DNA of 64,000 bases. Source: Actinomycetes bacterium. GTDB taxonomy: Bacteria > Actinomycetota > Actinomycetes > Mycobacteriales > Mycobacteriaceae. Numbering within the stretch: the first letter of the stretch is position 1; every line of letters begins with the position of its first letter. A model generated the notes under the pieces. That model was not told where the DNA came from. It saw only the letters and a program-made list of their open reading frames with translations, and did not search any database. The position numbers and the translations under genes were made by a program. The stretch lies in assembly GCA_023432405.1 (NCBI GenBank), contig JAEYUQ010000029.1, forward strand, positions 1 through 64,000, read 5' to 3'. Positions 1 through 9,042 of this stretch are shown piece after piece.

Positions 1-61
1 GTGGTGTGTTGTGGTGGGCACACCTGTTGGCGGCTAGGTTTTCTGGCCTTCCGGGGTGTGT

Positions 62-98
62 GGGAGGGGTACTACACCAGTGGTACCCCTCCCTTTTT
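62..98 (+). terminator. Rho-independent terminator of a gene upstream of the window
   Basis: Perfect 11-bp inverted repeat (GGGAGGGGTAC at 62-72, its complement at 83-93) with a 10-nt loop, followed directly by TTTTT. The T-tract orientation serves a plus-strand gene lying before the window start. No coding region is supported in bases 1-149. Confidence 0.8.
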
Positions 99-149
99 CT
101 TATGGTCTAAGGGAAAACAGCACTTCACAAGTCGGATAGGGGGGGGCTG

Positions 150-860
150 TTATTTTAGGGTTTCGTCTACTTCCATGAGGATGATTCGTGCTGACTTTTC
201 AGCTTGAGCGGCGTCGCCACGGGAAATAGCAAGAGCAAGATCCTGGTGAGCCCGTAAGGGGCCGTTGGCTGGGTTCTCCGGCTGGAGTCCGAAGAGGCTT
301 CGTGCGCGCAGGACGTCCACCAGAATGGGCGCGAGGTGAATGAAGATCTCATTTCCGGAGCTAAGCAAAAGCAGAGTGTGGAATTGAGAATCAGCCTTGA
401 GAAACTCGTCGCTATGCCCTTTCCCCGCAGTTCCCAATCTGAAGAGCTGATTAGATAAGACAGTAAATTGCTGTTTCTGTTCCTCAGTGGCGTGAACTGC
501 TGCCAGGCGTGCAGCCTGAGGCTCCAACCCGCGTCGCAACTCATTAAGGGACTGAAGTGCTTTTGCGCGTTCCTTATCCAGCCGCAGGCGCCAGTCAATA
601 ATGGAATGGGACAAAACATCCCAATTCTGACGAGGCTGGATAGTGATACCCACCCGACGAGAACTACGAGCCAGGCCAAGCTGCTCCAGTGCGCGCATGG
701 CCTCACGAGCAACCGTTCGAGAAATCGTGAAGCGGCTTTCTAAGTCCTTGAGAGTAAAGGTAGTACCAATAGGAACCGCGCCGGAGACGATGTCCATCCC
801 CAGCCGATCAAGCACACTTTCCAGTAGTGGGGATACACCTTCATGCACGGTTCCAGACAT
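150..860 (-). CDS. FadR/GntR-family transcriptional regulator (FCD domain)
   Basis: 236-residue DNA-binding regulator. The N-terminal winged helix (about residues 12-75) contains the GntR-type segment with SRTVAREAMRALEQLGL. The C-terminal all-helical FCD ligand domain carries likely metal ligands in KADSQFHTLL and RAHQDL. It is divergent from nrdF. In Corynebacterium glutamicum a FadR-type regulator of gluconate metabolism (GntR1) lies near nrdF and ctaD, so this may be its counterpart; that is inference from gene order. The ribosome-binding site before the ATG is weak. The family is clear, the ligand is not. Confidence 0.85.
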   Translation of the reverse strand: MSGTVHEGVSPLLESVLDRLGMDIVSGAVPIGTTFTLKDLESRFTISRTVAREAMRALEQLGLARSSRRVGITIQPRQNWDVLSHSIIDWRLRLDKERAKALQSLNELRRGLEPQAARLAAVHATEEQKQQFTVLSNQLFRLGTAGKGHSDEFLKADSQFHTLLLLSSGNEIFIHLAPILVDVLRARSLFGLQPENPANGPLRAHQDLALAISRGDAAQAEKSARIILMEVDETLK

Positions 861-1064
861 ATTCTCTATTTCAGTTTCTTTTTCAGTCCTCTGCGAAGCA
901 ACACACTGAGCGTGCGCCCAGCTTATGTAGAAGCATTCTACTCAGGGAAGAGGGAGGATTTCTTTATACAGGTATGCGAAAGTGGCGCGCTGGGTACAAT
1001 TTGGTGGTGTTTGAGATCTCAGAGATCTGATCTGTCACTGGACATCTGGGGAAGGAAACTTGCG

Positions 1065-2063
1065 ATGAACGTTGAGTCTCATGAATATGACGCTTACCTC
1101 ACCAACCACGCGGAGCCCATTGAGGCTATCAACTGGAATGAGATAAAGGATGACAAGGACTTAGAAGTGTGGGATCGCCTCACCTCGAATTTCTGGCTAC
1201 CCGAAAAGATTCCCGTGTCTAACGACGTGAAAACCTGGAACACGTTAAACAAGCTCGAACAAGAGACCACCATGCGAGTGTTTACGGGATTGACATTGCT
1301 GGACACGCTGCAAGGAACAGTGGGAGCCGTATCCCTGATCCCTGACGCTATGACCATTCATGAGGAAGCGGTCTACACCAACATTGCGTTTATGGAGTCC
1401 GTTCATGCCAAGAGCTATTCCAATATATTTATGACGCTAGCGAGTACCCCGCAGATTAACGAGGCTTTTGAGTGGTCTCGAAACAACGAGAACCTGCAGC
1501 GCAAAGGCAAAATAGTGAACTCCTATTACGACGGGAGTGACCCTGCCAAGAAGAAAGCAGCATCAACGCTTTTGGAATCCTTCCTCTTCTATTCTGGGTT
1601 CTACCTTCCGATGTACTGGTCCTCGCACGCCAAACTTACGAATACGGCAGATATAATCCGGCTCATTATTAGGGATGAAGCGGTTCACGGCTACTACATT
1701 GGCTACAAGTTCCAGAAGAATCTGGAAAAAGACACGCAGGAGCGTCGTGAAGCAATGAAGGACTTCACCTTCGAGCTGACGTGGGATCTCTATGAGAACG
1801 AGGTTCAGTACACCGAGGACTTGTACGACAAGCTGGGCTGGACGGAGGACGTCAAGAGGTTCCTGCGGTACAACGCCAACAAGGCGTTGAATAACTTGGG
1901 ATATGAGGGGCTGTTCCCGGTGGAGGATACAAGGGTATCTCCAGAAATCATGTCTGCACTCTCTCCGAACGCAGACGAAAACCATGATTTCTTCTCGGGG
2001 TCAGGCTCTTCCTATGTGATGGGAGAAGTGGAGAACACCGAAGACGAGGATTGGGACTTCTAG
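1065..2063 (+). CDS. nrdF: Class Ib ribonucleotide reductase small subunit NrdF
   Basis: 332-residue R2 subunit that supplies the tyrosyl radical to NrdE for NDP reduction. Dimetal ligands are visible: D80 (LTLLDTLQ), E111 and H114 (MESVHAKSY), and a later ExxH in RDEAVHGYY. Y118, four residues after H114, sits where the radical tyrosine is expected, so this is a canonical radical enzyme (Mn or Fe cofactor not readable). The ATG at 1065 has GGAAGGAA just upstream. An in-frame extension back to 843 overlaps the promoter area and is rejected. nrdH, nrdI and nrdE are not in this window. A hairpin terminator follows at 2078. Confidence 0.96.
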   Translation: MNVESHEYDAYLTNHAEPIEAINWNEIKDDKDLEVWDRLTSNFWLPEKIPVSNDVKTWNTLNKLEQETTMRVFTGLTLLDTLQGTVGAVSLIPDAMTIHEEAVYTNIAFMESVHAKSYSNIFMTLASTPQINEAFEWSRNNENLQRKGKIVNSYYDGSDPAKKKAASTLLESFLFYSGFYLPMYWSSHAKLTNTADIIRLIIRDEAVHGYYIGYKFQKNLEKDTQERREAMKDFTFELTWDLYENEVQYTEDLYDKLGWTEDVKRFLRYNANKALNNLGYEGLFPVEDTRVSPEIMSALSPNADENHDFFSGSGSSYVMGEVENTEDEDWDF

Positions 2064-2077
2064 CCCAGGGATATACC

Positions 2078-2124
2078 GCCTGTTGCTTACTCCCTTTGGG
2101 GGTATGTAACAGGCTCTTTTTCTT
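2078..2124 (+). terminator. Terminator of nrdF
   Basis: GCCTGTT (2078-2084) pairs perfectly with AACAGGC (2108-2114), with further imperfect pairing inside, followed by TCTTTTTCTT. Confidence 0.8.
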
Positions 2125-2207
2125 GAAGGAATAACAAAAGTACGATGTTTGCGTTTATAAAGACGCAGGACAACGCTTTGTGTCAGGGGCGAATAAGGGG
2201 GGAATCA

Positions 2208-2249
2208 AACGAAAGTATGTATCTGACCAGTCGAAATCCCACTTTCGTT
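2208..2249. promoter_or_regulatory. Inverted repeat in the ctaD leader
   Basis: A perfect 9-bp inverted repeat, AACGAAAGT (2208-2216) and ACTTTCGTT (2241-2249), lies about 95 bp upstream of the ctaD start in an otherwise gene-free 220-bp leader. It could be an operator or an mRNA hairpin. The regulator is unknown. Confidence 0.35.
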
Positions 2250-2343
2250 CAGTGGAAATTACTCGCGAACTTGCTCTAAGATACCGCCTGTAACGTCTGG
2301 ATGGTTTGCACAGTGCAGATTATCCATCAGTCAGGAGGTTCAA

Positions 2344-4065
2344 ATGACCGTTGTGGCACCGCGGCTCGAAGATTATGTCGCGCCGGTTCGCCCTGAGCCA
2401 ACGGGCAATGCTCGTAAGGGTTCAAAGTTCTGGAAATTTTTAACCACCACTGACCACAAAGAACTGGGGATCATGTACTTGACCCTCTGCATTGTGTGGT
2501 TCATGTTGGCCGGTTTGATGGCTCTTCTTATTCGTGCCGAGCTGTTTACCCCTGGTATGCAGTTCCTATCCAACGAGCAGTACAACCAACTGTTCACCAT
2601 GCACGGCACCTTGATGCTGCTGCTGTACGGAACTCCATTGGTGTGGGGCTTCGCTAACTACCTCATTCCTCTGCAGATCGGTGCTCCCGATGTGTCCTTC
2701 CCGCGTTTGAACGCCTTTGGTTTCTGGATTACCCAGATTGGTGGCGTTGCCATGTGCGCCGGCTTCCTCCTCCCTGGCGGTGCCGCTGACTTTGGCTGGA
2801 CCATGTATATGCCACTGGTGGATTCCATGTATACGCCCTCCGTGGCCGCTGATATGTGGATTGTGGGTGTGGGTGCTACCGGCGTTGGTACCGTGGCTTC
2901 CGCTATTAACATGGTCACCACCATTCTGACTTTGCGTGCTCCCGGTATGACCATGTTCCGTATGCCGATCTTCACCTGGAACATCTTCGTTACCTCCATC
3001 ATCGCTCTCCTGATCTTCCCCTTGCTGCTGGCTGCAGCCCTCGGCGTGCTGTACGATCGCAAGCTCGGCGGACACATTTATGATCCGGGCAACGGTGGCG
3101 GAGTTCTTTGGCAGCACCTCTTCTGGTTCTTCGGACACCCCGAGGTGTACGTCCTGGCACTTCCGTTCTTCGGTGTGGTTTCCGAGATTGTCCCCGTGTT
3201 CTCCCGTAAGCCGATGTTCGGATACGTGGGTCTGATCTTCGCCACCCTCTCCATTGCGGCTCTGTCTATGGCTGTGTGGGCTCACCATATGTACGTCTCC
3301 GGCTCCGTGCTGCTGCCGTTCTTCTCCTTCATGACGTTCCTCATCTCCGTTCCTACGGGCGTGAAGTTCTTCAACTGGGTAGGAACCATGTGGAAGGGTC
3401 ATATCTCCTTCGAGAGCCCGATGCTCTTCGTGTTCGGCTTCCTGTTCACCTTCCTCTTCGGTGGTATGACAGGTATCATGCTGGCCTCCCCGCCGCTGGA
3501 CTTCCACCTGTCTGAGTCCTACTTCCTGATTGCTCACTTCCACTACACCCTCTTCGGTATCCTGACGTTCTCCTCCTTCGCCGGTATGTACTTCTGGTTC
3601 CCGAAGATGACGGGCCGTATGTTGGATGAGAAGCTGGCTAAGATTCACTTCTGGCTCACCTTCATTGGTTTCCAAGGAACCTTCGCAGTTCAGCACTGGT
3701 TGGGCAACATGGGTATGCCTCGCCGTTATGTTGATTATCTGGATTCCGATGGATTCACCTTGCTGAACCAGATTGCCACGGTGTTCTCCTTCGTTCTGGG
3801 TATCTCCGTACTGCCCTTCGTCTGGAACGTGTTTAAGACCTGGCGTTACGGTGAAATTGTGACTGTGGATGACCCCTGGGGTTACGGTAACTCCCTGGAG
3901 TGGGCCACCTCCTGCCCGCCTCCTCGTCACAACTTCGTCTCCATGCCGCGTATTCGCTCTGAGCGTCCCGCTTTCGAGCTGCACTATCCGCACATGGTTG
4001 AGCGTTTGCGCGAAGAAGCTCATACCACGAAGCATGATGACCGTAACGCTCCAGCGGTGAAGTAG
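2344..4065 (+). CDS. ctaD: Cytochrome c oxidase subunit I (aa3 type)
   Basis: 573-residue integral membrane haem-copper oxidase subunit, about 12 membrane segments. It binds haem a, haem a3 and CuB and reduces O2 while pumping protons. Key histidines are seen in FTMHGTLMLLLYG (H87), GHPEVY (CuB His and the Tyr cross-linked to it), WAHHMYVSG (two CuB His) and HFHYTLFG (haem ligands). The ATG at 2344 follows a strong CAGGAGG site. Codon use is highly biased to optimal codons, as expected for an abundant protein. Other oxidase subunits are not adjacent, which is usual for corynebacteria. A terminator follows at 4093. Confidence 0.98.
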   Translation: MTVVAPRLEDYVAPVRPEPTGNARKGSKFWKFLTTTDHKELGIMYLTLCIVWFMLAGLMALLIRAELFTPGMQFLSNEQYNQLFTMHGTLMLLLYGTPLVWGFANYLIPLQIGAPDVSFPRLNAFGFWITQIGGVAMCAGFLLPGGAADFGWTMYMPLVDSMYTPSVAADMWIVGVGATGVGTVASAINMVTTILTLRAPGMTMFRMPIFTWNIFVTSIIALLIFPLLLAAALGVLYDRKLGGHIYDPGNGGGVLWQHLFWFFGHPEVYVLALPFFGVVSEIVPVFSRKPMFGYVGLIFATLSIAALSMAVWAHHMYVSGSVLLPFFSFMTFLISVPTGVKFFNWVGTMWKGHISFESPMLFVFGFLFTFLFGGMTGIMLASPPLDFHLSESYFLIAHFHYTLFGILTFSSFAGMYFWFPKMTGRMLDEKLAKIHFWLTFIGFQGTFAVQHWLGNMGMPRRYVDYLDSDGFTLLNQIATVFSFVLGISVLPFVWNVFKTWRYGEIVTVDDPWGYGNSLEWATSCPPPRHNFVSMPRIRSERPAFELHYPHMVERLREEAHTTKHDDRNAPAVK

Positions 4066-4092
4066 CACCTTACGTTACGTATCCTGACTAGT

Positions 4093-4128
4093 AAGTCTCC
4101 AGCACATCTGCTGGGGACTTATTTTTAT
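4093..4128 (+). terminator. Terminator of ctaD
   Basis: 11-bp stem (AAGTCTCCAGC at 4093-4103 with 4110-4120, one wobble), 6-nt loop, then ATTTTTATT. Confidence 0.85.
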
Positions 4129-4287
4129 TGCCTTGCCGGTGCGGTTGCGCTGCGCTTTGCGTGGTGGTGGTGCGGTTGTGCTGCGGTTTGCGACCTTCTG
4201 TATTGTTCAGAGGGTCTATGTAGAGATTGTTAGAAAGACTTTTGGTGAGTCTGTGTTGAGACTCCCACCAGAGAAAGATGAAGAACT

Positions 4288-5496
4288 ATGGCTCGTATGA
4301 CCAATGGCACGATTGAGATTGCAGAAGGGCTTGTGCCCGTGGTGGTCACTCTTTTCGGCCCTGACCGCCAAGGAGTGACGGCGACAACTTTTGCACTCCT
4401 TGCGCGGCATAATGCGCAGCTTTTGGATGTAGAGCAAAGTTTGTTCAGAGGACGCCTCTCTTTGGCCGCCTATGCAGCAATGAAACCTGAGGAAATTGAT
4501 GGGTTGGCTGCGGAACTTGAGGCAACCCTAGGGGAGTATCAGCCCCAGGTGGAAAAAGAAAAGGCCAGTGCTTCTCCGCGATCCACGCACGTGGCAGTGG
4601 TTCTGGGTAACCCGGTGACAGCCTCCGACCTCAAGAGAATAGGTGAGACAATCACCTCTTATGGTGCGAATATTGATCGAATCCGGGGAATTTCTGAGTA
4701 TCCCTTGACGGGATTGGAGCTCTTCCTGTCTTTAGACGGCAGTGGAGTGCCGTTGCGTAAAGCTCTTGCCACCTTGACTTCTGAACTCGACGTAGATGTG
4801 GCCATTGAGCGCGCTGGGCTGCACCGTCGTTCTACACGGCTGGTGTGCTTTGACTGTGATTCCACACTCATCACAGGTGAGGTTATTGAAATGCTGGCCG
4901 CTCATGCTGGCAAAGAGGAGGAAGTGGCTGAGGTCACTGCACGAGCCATGCGCGGGGAGATTGACTTCGAGGAATCCCTACGTCAGCGGGTTGCAACCTT
5001 GAAAGGTTTGGATGCCTCGATTATCGAAGATGTGATTGCGGACATCACCTTGACCCCAGGTGCGCGGACAACTATTACCACCCTGAAAAAGATGGGATAC
5101 ACCACGGCAGTGGTGTCCGGTGGTTTTAACCAAGTGCTAGACCCCGTTGCCAAAGAACTGGGAATAGATTATGCACGTGCTAACGAGCTTGAAATTGTAG
5201 ATGGCAAGCTCACCGGCCAAGTGCTGGGTGAGGTTGTGGACCGAATGGCAAAAGCACGATTCCTGCGGGAATTTGCGGCTTTGGCAGGGCTTCGTAAAGA
5301 GCAGACTGTAGCCGTGGGGGATGGTGCCAACGATATTGACATGATTTCTGCCGCGGGTCTGGGAATTGCTTTCAACGCTAAGCCGGTACTACGGAAAGTG
5401 GCTGATGCGAGCGTGAACCATCCCTTCCTCGATGAGGTGCTTTATATTTTGGGAGTGCCACGCGGAGAGATAGAAGAAAGCCAGTCTCACCTCTAG
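4288..5496 (+). CDS. serB: Phosphoserine phosphatase SerB
   Basis: 402-residue final enzyme of L-serine biosynthesis (phosphoserine to serine). The N-terminal half has two ACT-like regulatory domains (about residues 15-85 and 100-175), so feedback by serine is plausible from family knowledge. The C-terminal HAD phosphatase domain starts with the catalytic DxDST motif (D189, D191), with later VVSGGF and the metal-binding GDGANDIDM. The ribosome-binding site before 4288 (AGAAAG ... AAGAAC) is modest. It follows ctaD, an order also recalled for C. glutamicum. A hairpin terminator follows. Confidence 0.96.
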   Translation: MARMTNGTIEIAEGLVPVVVTLFGPDRQGVTATTFALLARHNAQLLDVEQSLFRGRLSLAAYAAMKPEEIDGLAAELEATLGEYQPQVEKEKASASPRSTHVAVVLGNPVTASDLKRIGETITSYGANIDRIRGISEYPLTGLELFLSLDGSGVPLRKALATLTSELDVDVAIERAGLHRRSTRLVCFDCDSTLITGEVIEMLAAHAGKEEEVAEVTARAMRGEIDFEESLRQRVATLKGLDASIIEDVIADITLTPGARTTITTLKKMGYTTAVVSGGFNQVLDPVAKELGIDYARANELEIVDGKLTGQVLGEVVDRMAKARFLREFAALAGLRKEQTVAVGDGANDIDMISAAGLGIAFNAKPVLRKVADASVNHPFLDEVLYILGVPRGEIEESQSHL

Positions 5497-5889
5497 AAAG
5501 AGTGAGGAATGGTGAATGCGGATGGACTGGATGTTTCGCTGAGCTCACCTGTAGCTTCAACCGACCTGGCCTTCAACTCAGCCCGGGCTCACGCTGAGGG
5601 CCGGGTTTTCTGTTATATTTGGATATAAAATGCTTACACCAGCAAGGACATACCTCCTGATTCACCACAGGTCCATAATGAGAGCTTCTGAGTCCAGCGC
5701 TATAGCCCTAAGGCTGCAAGCCCTGATATTGCTAAATCCGCGGATTCGCAGAGTGCGAGGTTATAGGCAGTGGCTGTAGAGCAAGACTTCAGTGAGCTTG
5801 AGTGAGAACAACGCTTAGGCTGCGGAGCCTGAGTGAGCTTGAGGGGCGTCGTCAAGGTTGAGCAATGCCGTTAGCGTATGGAGGTTGCC
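5497..5889. other. Intergenic region with small hairpins and a copy of the dispersed motif
   Basis: 393 bp without a supported gene. It holds the serB terminator, several tiny hairpins with GC-rich loops (for example AGGCT-gcgg-AGCCT near 5816-5829, and AATCC-gc-GGATT near 5735), a direct repeat GAGTGAGCTTGAG near 5790 and 5830, and one exact GGCGTCGTCAAGG motif at 5845-5857. Confidence 0.6.
5582..5612 (+). terminator. Terminator of serB
   Basis: CCCGG/CCGGG stem extended by CTC/GAG across a small internal loop, 5-nt loop, followed by TTTTCT. Confidence 0.7.
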
Positions 5890-6837
5890 ATGTCGAATTC
5901 ACCCGAAAGCCCCAGCAAACGTGAAAATCCCTGGGAAGAATACAGTTCCAGCGGTGGGAATGGTTCGTACAGCGGGGATAACCCCTTTGGTGGGAATGGT
6001 CTTTCTGATCAGAGTAACCCTTCGGTGGGGAATGAACCGTATGGAGGAAGTGCTTCCTACCAGGCTGATTACAGCAATGGCGCCCAGCCTGTCTATCCAG
6101 AATATCCGGGTGACCAGCCGACATATCCGGTATATCCCGGGGACAACGGTACTACTGTGTCAACAGTTCGTAAGGTCTCTGACGCATTTCGGGATAATGC
6201 TGTTCCCTGGGTACTCTCATCCTTGATTTACATTGTGGTGGCTGCTGTGTTAAGCCTAGCCACAGCGAATGTTATGTCGATAGAAATACCTCTCAGCCCA
6301 ACTGGTCCTACCATGAGTTATTCACCTCTCGCATCACTCTTGGTGTTGATAATGAGTTTCATGGCTGGAGTGAATTTCTACCGTGCCGCACTTCTGGCCG
6401 TTGATGGGCACAAGCTTGAGATTAAACATTTCTTCAGCTTCCAATACATTGGTTACTACTTGCTGACATCAATTGTGGTCGGTGTCATAACCGTCTTGGG
6501 CTTGTTCCTACTAGTCATTCCAGGTTTGGTTTTTGCTTACTTCGCCTATTGGGCAGTTTTAATCACTGTTGACTACAGACAAAACGAGCACGGTCCCATT
6601 AAAGCGATTAAAAAGTCCTTCGTGCTAGCAAAAAATAATGTGGGGAAAACTTTCCTGGTCATCGGGATTTCCTTCCTCGTGGGAGCAGTTGTTGGAGCGA
6701 TAGTGAGCATCATGTCTGGTTATCTAGCTCTGGAAGATCCCACTCAGGGAGAAACTCTCATATCTTTCGTGGTGACGCCCATTATTGCTCTGTTTTTTGC
6801 TTACTACTATCGGCAGAGTCAGCAGTCCCTCGGTTAG
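5890..6837 (+). CDS. Membrane protein with disordered Gly/Ser/Pro-rich N-terminus
   Basis: 315 residues, function unknown. Residues 1-90 are low-complexity, rich in Gly, Ser, Tyr and Pro, with YPGDQPTYPVYPGD-like repeats, and are probably cytosolic. The rest has about five to six hydrophobic segments, including LFLLVIPGLVFAYFAYWAV and a second pair near VGAVVGAIVSIMSG. The ATG at 5890 is preferred over the one at 5878 because GGAGG at 5880-5884 is correctly spaced for it. The 3' end overlaps the 3' end of the convergent dinG-like gene by 56 bp. Proteins of this layout are common in actinobacteria; I do not assign a role. Confidence 0.8.
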   Translation: MSNSPESPSKRENPWEEYSSSGGNGSYSGDNPFGGNGLSDQSNPSVGNEPYGGSASYQADYSNGAQPVYPEYPGDQPTYPVYPGDNGTTVSTVRKVSDAFRDNAVPWVLSSLIYIVVAAVLSLATANVMSIEIPLSPTGPTMSYSPLASLLVLIMSFMAGVNFYRAALLAVDGHKLEIKHFFSFQYIGYYLLTSIVVGVITVLGLFLLVIPGLVFAYFAYWAVLITVDYRQNEHGPIKAIKKSFVLAKNNVGKTFLVIGISFLVGAVVGAIVSIMSGYLALEDPTQGETLISFVVTPIIALFFAYYYRQSQQSLG

Positions 6838-8791
6838 CTAGACTTCCCAGGGACTTCAGAACCGTTTCTTTCTGAGCGCCATAGACGCCCCCGTGAACAC
6901 GGGGGTCCGGCCAGAACTCGGGCAAAGATTTCAGGAGGAACTGCGCGTAGCTTTTGGCGGAATTTCCCCCGCCCAAACGTTTATCCAAGATAGCTACTAC
7001 TCCCTTATCTGTTACGGAGCGCAGTAGGCGTCCTGCTCCCTGAGCCAAAAGCAGCGCCGCGTGGGTCAGCGAAACTTCCATGAAACCCTTGCGGCCTGCA
7101 GCTTCTTGTCGGGCCTGAATCAGAGGATCATCTGGCCGGGGGAAGGGTATTCGGTCAATAATCACCAGGTTGAGGGCAGGGCCAGGTACATCAACCCCCT
7201 GCCACAAGGAGAGGGTTCCGAAAAGGCAGGAGGTTTCGTCCGTACTGAACCATTCCACAAGGTTAGCCAGGGAATCTTCTCCTTGTAAGTAGATGGTGTA
7301 CGGGAGACGTTTTCTCATCTCCTCAGCCACTTCTTGAGCCGCAGCATGAGAGGTAAACAAGCCTAAAGTTCTACCACCAGCAGCAGTGATAAGTTCCTCA
7401 ATGGTGTCTAGAAGCTCGGGGCTTTTCTTTCCTCGAGGGGGATTATCCAGATCTTTTTCGATGTATAAGATTCCGGAATGAAACACATCAAAGGGGGTAC
7501 CAACGTCCTTAGAATCCCAGCTGCCAGGTTTTAAGCCCCACCTGTGAGCCATTGCTTCAAATTTTCCACCCAGAGCTACGGTGGCAGAAGTCAGAATAAC
7601 GGTATTGTTCTCAAAAAGAGTGTGGGAGAGAAGATCTGACACCTGGATAGGCGCCACCTTGAGGGCATAGTCCTCATCCCGCCAGGCCACGTCCCCATTG
7701 GCATCCTGAAGGCGTTTAACGACGTCGCAAAGGTTACTCGTTTTACGCTCCAAGAGAATCAGAGCATTATCCTGAGAGGATTTCTCTGTAGGAAGTTCCT
7801 GGAGGTTCTCAGCGCTGATAATGACGTCCTCCTCCGTCCGCTCTAGCAGAGCCAGGTGCAGTTTTGTAAGGGTTGCACCCAGAGCCGTGAGTGTCTTGCG
7901 AAGTACAGGTGGTAGGGATGTTATCCGTCCGGGCGGGAGATTGTGAAGCTCGGCTAACAAGCTGAGAGAATCTGCTTCCAGGTCTTCAGCAAGCTCTGGG
8001 GAAAGCGCTTTGGACACTTGTTGGGACAAAGTATGCAGACGGGTATAACTCAGAGATTCTGTGGCTAGTGAGGTGACACGATCTTCAAGATCATGGGCCT
8101 CATCCACTATCACCACGCTGTGCTCAGGAAGAATTGCGCCCTCAGCCATAGCATCTATGGCAAGGAGAGCGTGGTTAGTGACCACAATATTCACTTTCTT
8201 GGCCTTTTCTCTGGCCTTTTCAGCAAAACACTGGCCACCAAAAGGGCATTTGCTGGCGCCGATACACTCTTCTGCGGTAGAGGAGAAAGAAGACCACACG
8301 CGGTAGGAAACTCCAGGTGAAAGGTCATCTCTATCCCCAGTGTCCGTGATATGAGACCACTCAGAGATGCGCTTGGCCTGCATTTCAAGCTCTGATAGGT
8401 CCGTTGGCGTGTCCAATTCAGTTGATTCAGGTGCGCTCAGCTTGCGCAAGCATAGGTAATTGCCACGCCCCTTCATCATGGCAAAAGTGGGTTCAGCTGG
8501 CAGATGAGGTGCCAGCGCCTGAGCCAACCGAGGCAGATCCCGATGGATGAGCTGCCGCTGTAGAGCAATAGTGGATGTGGACACTACCACTGTTTCCTCA
8601 TGCTCCTGGGCATAACGGATGGCTGGCACCAAATACGCGAGGGATTTCCCCGTTCCCGTTCCAGCCTGAATAACCAGGTGGCGAGACGTCTCCAGAGCCT
8701 TATCGACGTCCTTGAGCATCTCAATCTGACCAGCGCGAGGTTTGCCGTTGAGAGCGGCGACAGCGACGTCGAGAAGGTGTTGTACGGACAT
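6782..8791 (-). CDS. dinG: DinG-family ATP-dependent helicase (XPD-like, Fe-S)
   Basis: 669-residue superfamily 2 helicase for DNA repair or R-loop processing. Walker A is in QAGTGTGKSLAY, the DEAH box in VDEAHDLEDR and a late helicase motif in AQGAGRLLR. Four cysteines between Walker A and DEAH (YLCL ... ECIGASKCPFGGQC) match the Fe-S cluster of the DinG/XPD group. Start at 8791 (MSVQHLLDV) fits family length; an upstream in-frame ATG at 8854 is possible, and neither has a clear ribosome-binding site. Orthologue position matches Rv1329c next to pncB1 in M. tuberculosis, but here 6 kb of accessory genes separate the two. Confidence 0.92.
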   Translation of the reverse strand: MSVQHLLDVAVAALNGKPRAGQIEMLKDVDKALETSRHLVIQAGTGTGKSLAYLVPAIRYAQEHEETVVVSTSTIALQRQLIHRDLPRLAQALAPHLPAEPTFAMMKGRGNYLCLRKLSAPESTELDTPTDLSELEMQAKRISEWSHITDTGDRDDLSPGVSYRVWSSFSSTAEECIGASKCPFGGQCFAEKAREKAKKVNIVVTNHALLAIDAMAEGAILPEHSVVIVDEAHDLEDRVTSLATESLSYTRLHTLSQQVSKALSPELAEDLEADSLSLLAELHNLPPGRITSLPPVLRKTLTALGATLTKLHLALLERTEEDVIISAENLQELPTEKSSQDNALILLERKTSNLCDVVKRLQDANGDVAWRDEDYALKVAPIQVSDLLSHTLFENNTVILTSATVALGGKFEAMAHRWGLKPGSWDSKDVGTPFDVFHSGILYIEKDLDNPPRGKKSPELLDTIEELITAAGGRTLGLFTSHAAAQEVAEEMRKRLPYTIYLQGEDSLANLVEWFSTDETSCLFGTLSLWQGVDVPGPALNLVIIDRIPFPRPDDPLIQARQEAAGRKGFMEVSLTHAALLLAQGAGRLLRSVTDKGVVAILDKRLGGGNSAKSYAQFLLKSLPEFWPDPRVHGGVYGAQKETVLKSLGSLANRGTADSADSSKQKTEQ

Positions 8792-8852
8792 GGGGTTTAG
8801 TGTAGCGAGCGACTTTGAGGCAGGCCGTGTACCAGGAAAGCGGGGAAGGTGC

Positions 8853-9026
8853 ATGGATGATTCTGCTGGTGGGTGTTACTCCTGGTGGCAAAGTAATGTA
8901 GAATCTGCTGAAGGTTTATCCCTTAGCCCCTTGTTGATTCCATTGCTTCTTTTGGGGTCTGTGGCTAGCGTGCTGGTGGGTTGTAGCTTGCTGGTTAGTG
9001 TGGGATGGCTTCACAAGGAAAAGTAG
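8853..9026 (+). CDS. Possible small membrane protein (57 aa)
   Basis: Short open frame beginning at an ATG with GGGGAAGG upstream and ending 16 bp before the next gene. The peptide has an N-terminal Ser/Gly/Trp-rich part, one strongly hydrophobic stretch (LLIPLLLLGSVASVLVG) and a short basic end. It overlaps a putative alternative dinG start on the other strand. It could equally be a chance frame in the leader of the J-like gene. Confidence 0.3.
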   Translation: MDDSAGGCYSWWQSNVESAEGLSLSPLLIPLLLLGSVASVLVGCSLLVSVGWLHKEK

Positions 9027-9042
9027 CTTTAGAACAACGTGG

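Noticed and set aside
861..1064. NrdR boxes before nrdF
   Set aside because: Looked for paired ACACWATATWGTGT-like boxes; only GAGATCTC (1013) and AGATCT (1023) palindromes are seen, which do not match.
2566..4068. 500-residue open frame antisense to ctaD
   Set aside because: Shadow of the strongly biased codons of ctaD; His/Gly/Glu-rich with no family pattern.
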